Assembly (NCBI RefSeq): GCF_000255115.2
Contig: NC_018068.1
Location: 2,017,977 to 2,081,976, forward strand
Source: Desulfosporosinus acidiphilus SJ4
Lineage (GTDB): Bacteria > Bacillota > Desulfitobacteriia > Desulfitobacteriales > Desulfitobacteriaceae
Reading direction: 5' to 3'
Length of the DNA stretch: 64,000 nucleotides
Under the pieces are notes generated by a model that saw nothing but the letters and a program-made list of their open reading frames with translations, searched no databases and was not told where the DNA came from. Shown piece after piece: positions 53,396-61,549 of this stretch (positions are counted from its first letter, which is position 1; each line of letters opens with the position of its first letter). A program made the position numbers and the translations under genes.

Positions 53396-53968
53396 TCATA
53401 GTTGTTTTAGTACTCTTACGGCTCGTCCGATGGCTTGTTCACGTTTTTCAATATCGGTTGCTAAAAATACCTGTGGGGTCCCGGAAATTGTTTCCTCGAC
53501 TAAATAGTCTGTTTCTTTTATTTCCGAATGGGCTTTGATTTTAGAAAAAAATAGGATATCCCCAGGTCCATACTCACCAACACATTCTTTTAATACAACC
53601 GTCAAAATTGGAGAGAATTCCACGGGCAGTAGTGATGTGTTTCCAAACTCGTCAATGACCTTTGGTTTGGATTCAACAACAACTCCGTTCCCTGGTGCGA
53701 CTGTTCGGCTAATCTGGTTCAATTTTTCCATGATATCGTAAAGGACAGTATTCTGATCTTCAGCCGTTTGAGCTCTGCCGCAAACCTCTGCATAAGTGAC
53801 CCCCAGGACATCCAGTATAGGGCGGAGCGATTCCGGGCTTGTATCAGGATATTTATCATTTTCAATCATTGACACCCGGCCTTGAGCGACATCTGCTTTC
53901 TGCGATAATTCCACTTGTGTTATGCCTTTTTCAATTCGAATTTTTTTAATTTCGCTACCGATTTTCAT
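53396..53968 (-). CDS. XRE-type repressor with LexA/S24-like C-terminal domain
   Basis: A 190-residue CI-like regulator. The first 60 residues are a clear XRE helix-turn-helix (KIRIEKGITQVELSQKADVA, QGRVSMIENDKYPDTSPES). The C-terminal half has the beta-rich fold of S24 repressors (LKECVGEYGPGDILFFSK) but I see no obvious catalytic Ser-Lys pair. It faces the rightward toxin/HTH region across a 280-bp intergenic stretch, as a prophage repressor would. It probably controls the right half of the element. Confidence 0.8.
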   Translation of the reverse strand: MKIGSEIKKIRIEKGITQVELSQKADVAQGRVSMIENDKYPDTSPESLRPILDVLGVTYAEVCGRAQTAEDQNTVLYDIMEKLNQISRTVAPGNGVVVESKPKVIDEFGNTSLLPVEFSPILTVVLKECVGEYGPGDILFFSKIKAHSEIKETDYLVEETISGTPQVFLATDIEKREQAIGRAVRVLKQL

Positions 53969-54172
53969 AATTGTTTTTCAGCCTTTCAGAGTCAGTTTAA
54001 TTATGGAACGAGAGAGTAAAATTATGTAATTCAGCAACGATTAGCAAATGAAGTTGTTGTTTGATAAACAATACTTGATAAAGTGATGATCAATTTCTGA
54101 TATTCTATCATATATTATTAATCCGAGTCAAAAATAAATACAAATAATATCTAATGGCTTTATAGTAACTCA

Positions 54173-54181
54173 TGATATAAT
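54173..54181 (+). promoter_or_regulatory. Extended -10 promoter of the toxin gene
   Basis: TGATATAAT (TG-N-TATAAT) lies 65 bp before the toxin start codon. The -35 region is poor, as is usual for an extended -10 promoter. AT-rich repeats (TTGATAAA, TTGATAAAG) between 54060 and 54110 could be repressor sites. Confidence 0.45.
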
Positions 54182-54245
54182 CAGCTTGTACAACTCAATA
54201 AGGGCAGGGTGGGCGGCCAATAACTCCCGAGAGGGGGTGAGGCTT

Positions 54246-54326
54246 ATGAGTGTGTATCAAACAATTTCACTAATGATTGCATTCGCGACGTTAGTCGTTT
54301 TGATACTTAAGACAAAACAAAAGTAG
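54246..54326 (+). CDS. Putative holin-like type I toxin (26 aa)
   Basis: The reading frame MSVYQTISLMIAFATLVVLI plus LKTKQK matches the pattern of the putative holin-like toxin family (Hol_Tox, TxpA/BsrG-like): a short N-terminus, one membrane helix and a Lys-rich tail. GAGGGGGTGAGG precedes the ATG. Such peptides damage the membrane when not silenced by an antisense RNA. A terminator hairpin follows the stop, and a minus-strand promoter points into the gene from downstream. Confidence 0.8.
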   Translation: MSVYQTISLMIAFATLVVLILKTKQK

Positions 54327-54474
54327 CCCACCGCTGAACAAGTGGCTACTTTTGCCATCCCTAATTGCCGCCCCTTTGCGGCTGAGTTGTACGGCCAGGA
54401 TGTTCCCGCATCCTGGTTTTATTTTATGCAAATTTCTATGAGTTAATTATATATCTCTTTAAAAAATTGAGCAA
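54320..54474 (-). ncRNA. Antisense RNA (RatA-like) of the type I toxin
   Basis: On the minus strand TTGCTC (54469-54474) and TATAAT (54446-54451) with a 17-nt spacer form a strong promoter, giving a transcript from about 54439 leftwards. It would overlap the 3' end of the toxin mRNA and stop at the shared hairpin (AAAAGTAGCC..GGCTACTTTT, about 54317-54352). A CCAGGATG/CATCCTGG stem-loop near 54396-54417 lies at its 5' part. This is the arrangement of txpA/ratA modules. Position and length are inferred. Confidence 0.6.
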
Positions 54475-54523
54475 GTACGGGAGGTGAGACACTTTATCGT
54501 ATTTAAATTACCCTGTGACAGTC

Positions 54524-54563
54524 TTTAGTATGAGTTGACATGAGTAGATATGAGTAATATAAT
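54524..54563 (+). promoter_or_regulatory. Consensus promoter with three ATGAGT repeats
   Basis: TTGACA (54535-54540), a 17-nt spacer and TATAAT (54558-54563). Across it run three direct ATGAGT repeats at 10-11-bp spacing (about 54530, 54540 and 54550), so a protein could bind one face of the helix over the whole promoter. It drives the HTH gene at 54582. Confidence 0.7.
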
Positions 54564-54581
54564 AATTACAGGAGGTGAATC

Positions 54582-54758
54582 ATGGAAGATAGATTACTCA
54601 CGAAGGAAGAGGTTTGTGAGTGGCTTAATATCAGCCGAGCCACACTCGATAGATGGCGCAATCAGGGTTTGCCCTATTTAAAGACTGGGAAACTTGTTAG
54701 GTTCAACAGAGGTAAAGTTCAAGAGTGGCTTAATCAGCAGACTCACAACCAAAAATGA
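54582..54758 (+). CDS. HTH_17 excisionase-like protein (58 aa)
   Basis: ATG 54582 follows GGAGGTG. A winged HTH of the excisionase type (LTKEEVCEWLNISRATLDRW, RNQGLPYLKTGKLVRFN). Probably a small DNA-binding regulator of the right half of the element. Four other HTH_17 or repressor-type proteins occur within the element, an unusually high number. Confidence 0.75.
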   Translation: MEDRLLTKEEVCEWLNISRATLDRWRNQGLPYLKTGKLVRFNRGKVQEWLNQQTHNQK

Positions 54759-54901
54759 AAAGGAAGCCGCACCCCATCTCCGCAAAAAGACAGTGCAACT
54801 TCCCACATGAAACCAACCTTGTAAAGGCTGAACTTCTCTATAAGTATAGCAGAATGGGCCTCTTTATTACAAGTGTTGGAAAAAGAAAGAGGCGAGGATA
54901 G

Positions 54902-55090
54902 ATGACCACTTTAGAAAGTCAAGAAATGATCCTATTAGGCCGCCAAATAAAAATAGGTCCTGAAGCAGAACGGTTTAAACGGTATGAGTATCTCGTAGGT
55001 GAATTATTGTGGTCCATGCGCGAGGACGGTTTTAAAGAAGGGGTAAGTCATGCAATTAAAATTTTAGACGAAGATTCCAGAATTTCATAG
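54902..55090 (+). CDS. Hypothetical protein (62 aa)
   Basis: ATG 54902 has a GCGAGG-type site 4-5 nt upstream. A soluble helical protein (MILLGRQIKIGPEAERFKRY, VGELLWSMREDGFKEGVSHA). No family recognised. It lies 143 bp after the HTH gene and is followed by a terminator. Confidence 0.5.
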   Translation: MTTLESQEMILLGRQIKIGPEAERFKRYEYLVGELLWSMREDGFKEGVSHAIKILDEDSRIS

Positions 55091-55106
55091 CAGTCTTAAA
55101 TTCTTG

Positions 55107-55142
55107 AAAATCCGTAGTATATAGCTATGGATTTTCTTTTAA
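55107..55142 (+). terminator. Terminator
   Basis: AAAATCC pairs with GGATTTT around a loop of about 15 nt (with an inner TAGTATATAGCTA pairing) and runs into CTTTTAATTT. Confidence 0.6.
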
Positions 55143-55391
55143 TTTAGACCCTTGTACCCTACCACTATGGTCTCCTTCTGTAAAATAAAATTTCATAAAT
55201 TATCAAGCATCGTCAAAAAGGCCCTTCTAAGCCTCTGAAATTAATGAAATAATGAATACCCCTTGCCCCCTCCTGAAAACGGCAGGAAGGGGGCATTATG
55301 CATGTCTCCGTGAAATGTAGCGGATATCCAATGACCTTCAATATCATTTGAATCATTATCAAAATTTATATTAAAGAAGAACTATTAAAAT

Positions 55392-55454
55392 TGATAATAT
55401 GTGAAAATACTAATTGAAATATCAATTAAAATTTGATATTGTTGAGGTATAATA
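55392..55454 (+). promoter_or_regulatory. Promoter with repeated AATTGATAT-type operator boxes
   Basis: TATAAT at 55449-55454 lies 31 bp before the next gene. Upstream are several ATTGATA / TATCAAT boxes, including the near-palindrome AATTGAAATATCAATT, which suggests a dimeric repressor. The -35 region is not consensus. Confidence 0.4.
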
Positions 55455-55484
55455 TTTTACTAAAGAAAGGATGTAACAAAACAA

Positions 55485-55688
55485 ATGAAAAACGAAACAA
55501 AATGGGAAGATCTACCGATTATGCTCAGCCCTATACAAGCGGGGAAAATTCTTCGACTTAACCCTGAAATGGTCCGAACGTTGGCCAAGGCGAAGGCTAT
55601 TCCTGCCATCCGTCCAACGTCTAAGTTTCTGATTCCACGCGACGCTTTGAAAGAATGGATCGAAAAAAATTCACAGGTAGTGGAGTAA
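55485..55688 (+). CDS. HTH_17 DNA-binding protein (67 aa)
   Basis: A 67-residue excisionase-family protein: LSPIQAGKILRLNPEMVRTL is the HTH, followed by the wing AIRPTSKFLIPRDALKEWIE. AAAGGATG lies about 12 nt before the ATG. It is first in a run of genes leading to the secreted-protein cluster and may regulate it. Confidence 0.7.
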   Translation: MKNETKWEDLPIMLSPIQAGKILRLNPEMVRTLAKAKAIPAIRPTSKFLIPRDALKEWIEKNSQVVE

Positions 55689-55825
55689 AATGGAAATTTC
55701 CACGAGGAATAATATCAAATAATATCTCTAAATCCTGCGTTTCAATTCATAATCAATCAAAAGAGACACGCGATTTTGAGGAGGTATTCACAAAGCCTAT
55801 GAAGAAGAAAGGTGGTGAGATATCT

Positions 55826-55945
55826 ATGCCGGGGTTTATGACGCTTGAAGATTTATGTAAGAGCGGAAAAATTGCCTACTTAAAGCTTGGAGATGCCGTT
55901 TTGATTAAGATAATTGATGAGAGGGAGAATGATGACGATGACTAA
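55826..55945 (+). CDS. Small hypothetical protein (39 aa)
   Basis: ATG 55826 has AAAGGTGGTGAG upstream. The 39-residue frame (MPGFMTLEDLCKSGKIAYLK plus an Asp-rich end) resembles a shortened HTH_17 unit. It overlaps the start of the secreted-protein gene by 17 bp, so translational coupling is likely. Confidence 0.45.
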   Translation: MPGFMTLEDLCKSGKIAYLKLGDAVLIKIIDERENDDDD

Positions 55946-56798
55946 GATTAAAAAAATCCTGTTAACTTCTTATATATTGATTACCCTTATTTTCACAGCC
56001 GTTGCCCCAGCCTTCGCGTATTACGGGGCTACCGGTGTCAGTGGGGAGATTTGGCCTCCGGTACTCACGGGGTGGACAATTGCTACTGGCGGGGGAAATT
56101 CAACGATTAACTGGCATTTTAGCGACCCACTTTTTGGTGGTTCGACCGGTGGCGGTATCCCCGATCTCTCGGCTCAGTATCCAGACTGGGATAAGCCGAA
56201 CAACATGGATATTGTTCTTTGGGCACAGAACCATCATTATCAAATGCCGCTGAATAGTAGGTTTTATTGGTTCGCACTTCACCCGACCGATAAACAACCA
56301 ACAAACTACACAGGCCCAGCCCCATGTTCTTACACACCGCAAATTCAATCTATCATCGATGCTTCGGGCTACACTCCTGCTGATTTTTATAATGCGGGAA
56401 AGGCTCCGCTGAGTGGTTCAGCACCTAAAGCAACTACAACTTCATCGCCAGTCTCAACTCCAGCTCCAGCACCTAAAACAGTATCAACCCCAGTTGCTAC
56501 TCCCGAACCCCCTGTTGTCTCTGGTCCTCCTGCACCCGTCGTTTCAAAAACTCAAACGCCAGTGTCACCAGAAGTTGCAAAGCAACACTCTGACCCAGTG
56601 AGCGACCCTTCATCATTAACCTATGCAACTATCACCAAAATCGACAATGCAAAACAAGCTGCGGATGATAAAGCCCAAACGGATTCCCTAAATAGGAAGC
56701 GATATATAGTGTATGGTCTGTTAGCGTTAGCACTTGTGGTTTCGATTGGTTTTGTTCTTTCTATCTATATCCGTGAATGGAGGACCAAAAGGAAATGA
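55929..56798 (+). CDS. Secreted, C-terminally anchored protein with Pro/Thr linker (289 aa)
   Basis: A signal peptide (ILLTSYILITLIFTAVAPAF-A) precedes a globular domain of about 110 residues (SGEIWPPVLTGWTIATGGGN, MPLNSRFYWFALHP). A Pro/Thr/Ser/Ala-rich stalk (about residues 165-215, with APAPKTVSTPVATPEPP) follows, then a C-terminal membrane helix (YIVYGLLALALVVSIGFVLS) and a basic tail. This is the plan of a type I surface protein. GAGGGAG precedes the ATG. Its stop overlaps the next start (ATGA). No family recognised. Confidence 0.7.
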   Translation: MMTMTKIKKILLTSYILITLIFTAVAPAFAYYGATGVSGEIWPPVLTGWTIATGGGNSTINWHFSDPLFGGSTGGGIPDLSAQYPDWDKPNNMDIVLWAQNHHYQMPLNSRFYWFALHPTDKQPTNYTGPAPCSYTPQIQSIIDASGYTPADFYNAGKAPLSGSAPKATTTSSPVSTPAPAPKTVSTPVATPEPPVVSGPPAPVVSKTQTPVSPEVAKQHSDPVSDPSSLTYATITKIDNAKQAADDKAQTDSLNRKRYIVYGLLALALVVSIGFVLSIYIREWRTKRK

Positions 56799-59284
56799 GA
56801 AAGTTAATTTCTATCCTTACGGCCCTCCTAATCCTGGTCTTTCCCGCCATAGCATCGGCTCAATGTGGGATTACAACTTGGGATTTCGACCCACAACGGA
56901 CGGCAACCAGCATATCCAGTTCCAGTACCGATCCATGGGTTCTCGCGCAGGGATCAGGAAAGGTCGTGTCCTATGCTGGGAAACCCGTGGTCGTTCATAT
57001 TCCCTCGATCGACGAATCGTATGCGCCTAACCCGGTAACGGGAGACGTTCCTAAAACTGGCGTATTTACCTTTAACCAATTCTCATCAACGACTGCCATA
57101 ACAGATCCCATCGGATACACGATGTACCAGTATACCTGGGATGATGGAGGATGGGGACATGTATGGAAGTATACGATTAAATCCGGTGATCTCGCCGAAG
57201 GCAATGTGATTACTTTAACAGCAGCCGACTTAATCGCTGCATTTCCTTGTGGCTATTCAGGAGGAACAAACTTTGCGAACGCCCCGTCGGGTGTAACCAT
57301 TTCAAACGACGGGAATTTTGTGGCCGTCGGAGCTGGCAATAAGCTTTATTGGTGGCCCATCGGAAATCCGGGGGCAACGCTATATAGTTTTATAAACGGC
57401 AACTCTGACTTCGACATGTGCGAAGCTTCACCAATTATCACCCCCAACGGCTATATTGCCGTCGGATGTGATAATGGCGGATTTGTTTCCACCGACCTCT
57501 CTGGCAATACTCATAATTTCCTCACCTCTGACTCAGTTCTTGGCTCAGGCGATTCTTCCGAAGCAATTACCTCATCGCCATCATGGAACCCAATATCAAA
57601 TACCATATGGTTCGGTATCGACTCATATTCTGCACCAAGGCTCGTTTCCTTTGATCCATCAAACGACACAAGCACAATCGTTGGTAAAGGCACTATTTTA
57701 ACTCCAGTTTTTTCCCCAACGCCCGTGGATAAGGTGTCCGGAGATGTGTTTAATACGGATTACGGTGGAAATGCTTATCGTTGGAGTTCATCCGGCAATC
57801 TTATTCAAAAATGGATAACTCCGAACGGGGTAACGCACGTATGTTCAAACATGGCGATAGCGAGAGACGAGAACGGGAATGATCATGTAGCATGGAAAGA
57901 TATGAACCGTCAGCTTGAAAACGCCATTACTCCATCGGGGTCATTCTGGGTTGAATCGGGTGGAACAAATGCTCATGATGTAATGGATCCGAGCTTCGTG
58001 ACCAGTTCAGTAGGCGACTATATAGGTGAGGCTTTCGTTGATCCGTCCTCAGGGGAGGTATATTATTCGCCACAACCGAATAGCGCAATATCTACAAACC
58101 CCCATTCCTACGTACCCATTAATCAAAATAATTATGGCGTCATAGGCGATTACATCGACATGGTTTACGACGCTGATATCGGTCCTGTAATGAGTCCAGC
58201 AAAATCAACGTCCTATACCTGGTCCAACGATGCAAATGGTTCGCCTGGGATTTTGATTTATCTCCTGAGCCCCGTTTCTCTTGAAATGTGCGTCGCTGGT
58301 CCAAGTGGGGTCGTATATGCGCCGCCAAACAAGACGATCACGGGTTTACCTGGAGATACAGAAAATATTACAATGTTCGCACCGGGGTTAGATTTGAGTG
58401 GTGATACCAGCGATGGTTATGGTGTTATTCATATCACCGGTTTCCCGGATGGTAGTTCAGCAGATAAACAGGTAAATTTCGACTGCAATACCACAGACCT
58501 GATAACCGGTTCAGGGAGTGCAGCGGCTTTCGATTCGACTAGTATTACCTTGCCGACGTCTAGCGCTAATTACACGCTGACCTTAACTGAGACGCTCTAT
58601 GTCAAAGATCATAGTACCGGAGTAATGGAACAAAAAGATTATCCATCACCGACGATAACGATTAATGTTCCTGTAGTTGGTGTTGCCAGCCCGGGCAATC
58701 TCACAATATCGTCTTATCACAATGGTGACACAAACAATTCGGGCATAGACGCCGGGGGATACCCAAACTTGGTAACTGGTAACCCGTTGAAATTCAATTA
58801 TGGCGACACAATGTTGGCTGATCTTGTAATCCCGGTCCCAGCGCCACCAGCCGGATGGCAATATTATTCATCAGTTTTAAGCGGGTTCATAACATATCCA
58901 GTAAATACGCCAAAGCCGACCGGCACAGCGCAAATTGGGGAGCCACTGACGATTGCTTCAACAAAAACAGCGACCTTTTCAAAGAGTACGAGGGCTGGAA
59001 GTCAAGAAAATGGGGCATCGGTGAACGACAGTATTGCCAGTTTTCCTGTAGAATGGCCTACGTGGAGGCCACCGATTGGACTGCCAGGGTACGATTGGGA
59101 CTCAACATTAACAGCGACATGGACGCAAACCGTTACCTATGTACACCATATTAATACACCTGTGGGGGGGTTCTCACAGTATAGAACTTATACTCATAGT
59201 GATAGCACCCCATCACAGGAGTTACAGAGAACAGGTACGGATATTTACTATATTCCCGCAGCGAGGGAGCCGTGGATGAGATAA
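56795..59284 (+). CDS. Large secreted beta-propeller-like protein (829 aa)
   Basis: ATG 56795 overlaps the previous stop by 4 bp and has AAAAGGA upstream. A signal peptide (LISILTALLILVFPAIASA-Q) leads into repeats of Trp/Gly-rich beta strands with PQQ- or WD-like spacing (SGVTISNDGNFVAVGAGNKL, YWWPIGNP, NPISNTIWFGIDSYSAPRL, TDYGGNAYRWSSSGNLIQKW). C-terminal immunoglobulin-like parts follow (about residues 480-800). There is no anchor. It may be an adhesin held by the two flanking membrane proteins. Family unknown. Confidence 0.7.
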   Translation: MRKLISILTALLILVFPAIASAQCGITTWDFDPQRTATSISSSSTDPWVLAQGSGKVVSYAGKPVVVHIPSIDESYAPNPVTGDVPKTGVFTFNQFSSTTAITDPIGYTMYQYTWDDGGWGHVWKYTIKSGDLAEGNVITLTAADLIAAFPCGYSGGTNFANAPSGVTISNDGNFVAVGAGNKLYWWPIGNPGATLYSFINGNSDFDMCEASPIITPNGYIAVGCDNGGFVSTDLSGNTHNFLTSDSVLGSGDSSEAITSSPSWNPISNTIWFGIDSYSAPRLVSFDPSNDTSTIVGKGTILTPVFSPTPVDKVSGDVFNTDYGGNAYRWSSSGNLIQKWITPNGVTHVCSNMAIARDENGNDHVAWKDMNRQLENAITPSGSFWVESGGTNAHDVMDPSFVTSSVGDYIGEAFVDPSSGEVYYSPQPNSAISTNPHSYVPINQNNYGVIGDYIDMVYDADIGPVMSPAKSTSYTWSNDANGSPGILIYLLSPVSLEMCVAGPSGVVYAPPNKTITGLPGDTENITMFAPGLDLSGDTSDGYGVIHITGFPDGSSADKQVNFDCNTTDLITGSGSAAAFDSTSITLPTSSANYTLTLTETLYVKDHSTGVMEQKDYPSPTITINVPVVGVASPGNLTISSYHNGDTNNSGIDAGGYPNLVTGNPLKFNYGDTMLADLVIPVPAPPAGWQYYSSVLSGFITYPVNTPKPTGTAQIGEPLTIASTKTATFSKSTRAGSQENGASVNDSIASFPVEWPTWRPPIGLPGYDWDSTLTATWTQTVTYVHHINTPVGGFSQYRTYTHSDSTPSQELQRTGTDIYYIPAAREPWMR

Positions 59285-59304
59285 AGAAAGGGTTGATTTG
59301 CGAA

Positions 59305-59946
59305 ATGAAAAAATCAATAATGCTTCTTGTTTGTTCTGTTTTAATTTTGTTTTCGGGCGTTTCAACAGCCCAAGCATTTGATGATAGTCAGCATAATCTT
59401 GTTGGCGGAGTTGATGCTGCTTATCAAGTGGTCACTCCTGGTCACTCTTACACATTGGGTTACAAACTTTATGGAGTTGATTTGACGAGTGCCTGCAAAT
59501 TTAAACTAGGAGAAAATCCCGAAACAACCCTATAAAATAAAGATCACCCAACAACAAATGGAATTATATGGACTTCGCAACCTCCAAAAAATGCAAATTG
59601 TGGTGTCTCTACCTATGGCAGCTTATCTGGTAATGTTTTTGTAATGCGCCCATTATCAGAAATCCCATTAGATTGTCGAAATGAGGAAGATATAACTGGT
59701 TTAATACCGTATAATTTTTCATCTGTGAAACCTTTATCTGTACATGTTCCGACACGAACTACTTTAACTGGAGTTAGCGGTGGTGGGGATTTAATTCGTT
59801 TTAGAATCCCTGGGAATGGACACACCCCAATACCGGCAAAAGTGAACATAAAAATAATAATTTTGGGGGCTATTGGCATAGCACTGGTGTTCGGTGCTGC
59901 TGTTTTTGCGATTAAGAGTAAACAGAGGAGGTCACACAATGATTAA
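59305..59946 (+). pseudogene. Secreted, membrane-anchored protein interrupted by one TAA
   Basis: ATG 59305 opens a signal peptide (SIMLLVCSVLILFSGVSTAQ-A) and 76 codons, then TAA at 59533-59535. The same frame continues unbroken for another 136 codons: NGIIWTSQPPKNANCG, YNFSSVKPLSVHVPTRTTLT, a C-terminal membrane helix (IIILGAIGIALVFGAAVFAI) and a basic tail at 59946. Without the stop it would be a 213-residue type I membrane protein like the first gene of the cluster. Either a recent nonsense mutation or read-through. Confidence 0.75.
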
Positions 59947-60182
59947 ATTTATCCGTTGACCTAGAAAGCCTTATACTTTGCGAAAGTCCTATACTTTATA
60001 GCTTTATTCATTAATTAATTCATTAAATGTCATGAACAATCTCAGCCATACTCTCGCAAGGCTTTCACGGATTTACTAATGAGGTTAAAAACGCTGTTTT
60101 TTCATGACTGATTGACGCTTTGAATCATCATTTGAAATGATTAATAAATGTGTATTTATACCTAGCCTATCATTGCACGAAT

Positions 60183-60231
60183 GAAAGTAGTTTTGATTTG
60201 TATGGACATAACGCGAATCAAAACTATTTTC
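60183..60231. repeat. 16-bp inverted repeat in a gene-free stretch
   Basis: GAAAGTAGTTTTGATT (60183-60198) and its near-complement (60216-60231, one mismatch) enclose 17 bp. The gap from 59947 to 60533 holds no gene. A smaller palindrome (CGAAGT..ACTTCG) lies near 60279. It could be a terminator or a regulator site before the small paralogous genes. Confidence 0.55.
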
Positions 60232-60533
60232 AACGACTAAACATTCACTGCCACAACGGTTTCAGGCGTTTTAAAGTGCGCGAAGTATAGCACTTCGAAA
60301 TAGGTGAGAGGCTCCTGAAAATGTCTACAATCTAGACTCATATTTTATTTCGTTTAATATTTAATTACCTATATATAAGCTATTAAATATTGAATGTTTA
60401 TACGATATGGATAAGCTATTAATTTTTACTAAAAACACTCTATAACAACCTATCCTCACTGGGGGAAAATGACATATCATTTTCGCTCAATTTCAAGGAT
60501 AATGTTTGATTAAATATCAAGGGGAGCTGTACG

Positions 60534-60746
60534 ATGACACAAAAAAACAGAGTTATATCAGACCGAAATATGGAAGTTGAAATTATGGGAGATATACTCG
60601 AAATCAGGATTAATCTTGCACGATCAATCGGTATGACCAGGAGCGAAAAAAATTTTTTGCTCGCCTCGTCCAAAGGTACTCTTCAGATTGGTCGTGATCG
60701 CGAGGAGAAGATGGTTCTTACAGTCTATCGACCGAAGCCGGCATAG
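60534..60746 (+). CDS. Small protein (70 aa), paralogue of the next gene
   Basis: ATG 60534 follows AGGGGAG. The sequence VEIMGDILEIRINLARSIGM, TRSEKNFLLASSKG and EKMVLTVYRPKP is repeated in a variant form in the following gene, so the two are tandem paralogues (roughly half of the positions alike). Beta-rich, cytoplasmic, family unknown. Confidence 0.7.
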   Translation: MTQKNRVISDRNMEVEIMGDILEIRINLARSIGMTRSEKNFLLASSKGTLQIGRDREEKMVLTVYRPKPA

Positions 60747-60783
60747 GATTAATCGGATAGCTATTGAGAAATGAGGGCTGATA

Positions 60784-60972
60784 TTGCAGGCGAAAAACAT
60801 TGATGCAGAAATTCAGGGAAGTTTTTTAACAATACGAATAGATTTAACAAAATCCTTCGGCGAAACAAAAAGCGGAAAATATGTTCTAATAGCTACAACA
60901 GACGGAATTAAACCAGTGGGAGATGGGCGCACTGAAAAAATGACGATAACTGTATATCGCCCTAAGCCTTGA
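60784..60972 (+). CDS. Small protein (62 aa), tandem paralogue
   Basis: TTG 60784 follows GAGGG. It repeats the plan of the gene before it: AEIQGSFLTIRIDLTKSFGE, TKSGKYVLIATTDG and EKMTITVYRPKP. The conserved IRI.L..S.G.T, LIA.T.G and TVYRPKP blocks mark a small beta fold. It is followed 27 bp later by the last gene of the element. Confidence 0.7.
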   Translation: MQAKNIDAEIQGSFLTIRIDLTKSFGETKSGKYVLIATTDGIKPVGDGRTEKMTITVYRPKP

Positions 60973-60999
60973 GTCAGCTCTCAAAGAGGAGTGGTTCGC

Positions 61000-61299
61000 A
61001 TAAAAATAGTAATAGATCGTTCCTATGCTAATTTCAGCCTTTCCGAGGAAGCCTGGACCGCCTACGGGAAGGAAAGACCTAAAGACTTAAACAGTATTGT
61101 CTTCCGATCCGATCCCGACCTGATTCGTGTGGTCGAGCAACTTGGGGAAAGGGCAAACGGTCAGTCACAGTTCGGTCCGAAAAACAAATTAGAAATTGTA
61201 GAAGTCCCAGATGAGATTCCGGTTCGCATTGAATCTTATGATGGGAATGAGTGGGTGGCTGAGGAACATAGGGTTTGGGGGAAGGACGAAAAGATATAG
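61000..61299 (+). CDS. Hypothetical protein (about 99 aa), possible ATA start
   Basis: The frame is open from a GTG at 60991, but that codon overlaps the GAGGAG ribosome binding site (60986-60991). The ATA codon at 61000 sits exactly 8 nt after it and would give M-KIVIDRSYANFSLSEEAWT, a natural N-terminus. The protein contains a KPKDLNSIVFRSDPDL-like core and LEIVEVPDEIPVRIESYDG. This type is known from phages and clostridial elements as an uncharacterised family. A terminator follows. Confidence 0.65.
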   Translation: MKIVIDRSYANFSLSEEAWTAYGKERPKDLNSIVFRSDPDLIRVVEQLGERANGQSQFGPKNKLEIVEVPDEIPVRIESYDGNEWVAEEHRVWGKDEKI

Positions 61300-61307
61300 A
61301 GCACCAA

Positions 61308-61339
61308 AAAACTCACCTATTTAAAAGGTGAGTTTTTAA
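61308..61339 (+). terminator. Terminator at the right end of the element
   Basis: AAAAACTCACC pairs with GGTGAGTTTTT, an 11-bp perfect stem, with an 8-nt loop and T-rich end. It closes the last operon before the right attachment site. Confidence 0.85.
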
Positions 61340-61347
61340 TCTGATTC

Positions 61348-61377
61348 TTGACTGAACCTGACTGACTCTTGACTGAA
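61348..61377. promoter_or_regulatory. Integrase/excisionase arm-type repeats (right)
   Basis: TTGACTGAA (61348), TGACTGA (61359) and TTGACTGAA (61369), spaced about 10 bp, in the same direction as the trio at 22921-22946. They lie about 150 bp inside the right attachment site. Confidence 0.6.
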
Positions 61378-61523
61378 TGCTACCGAATACTTAGCGATAT
61401 TTACGGGTTTTTATTAGGTATTTTGCTCAACCCCCGTTATAATTGAAACCCGCTAATCCGCTTGTAGAGTGGCTTGTATCAATGCTTTCAGGGTTTTAAC
61501 CCAAAAGTTTTTGGACATAAAAA

Positions 61524-61549
61524 TGGTGCGGTCGAGAGGACTTGAACCT
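61524..61549. repeat. attR: 26-bp tRNA-Leu 3' end
   Basis: Identical over 26 bp to the left copy at 22848-22873. It is the 3' end of the truncated tRNA-Leu described next, and so the right border of the 38.7-kb element. Confidence 0.85.
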
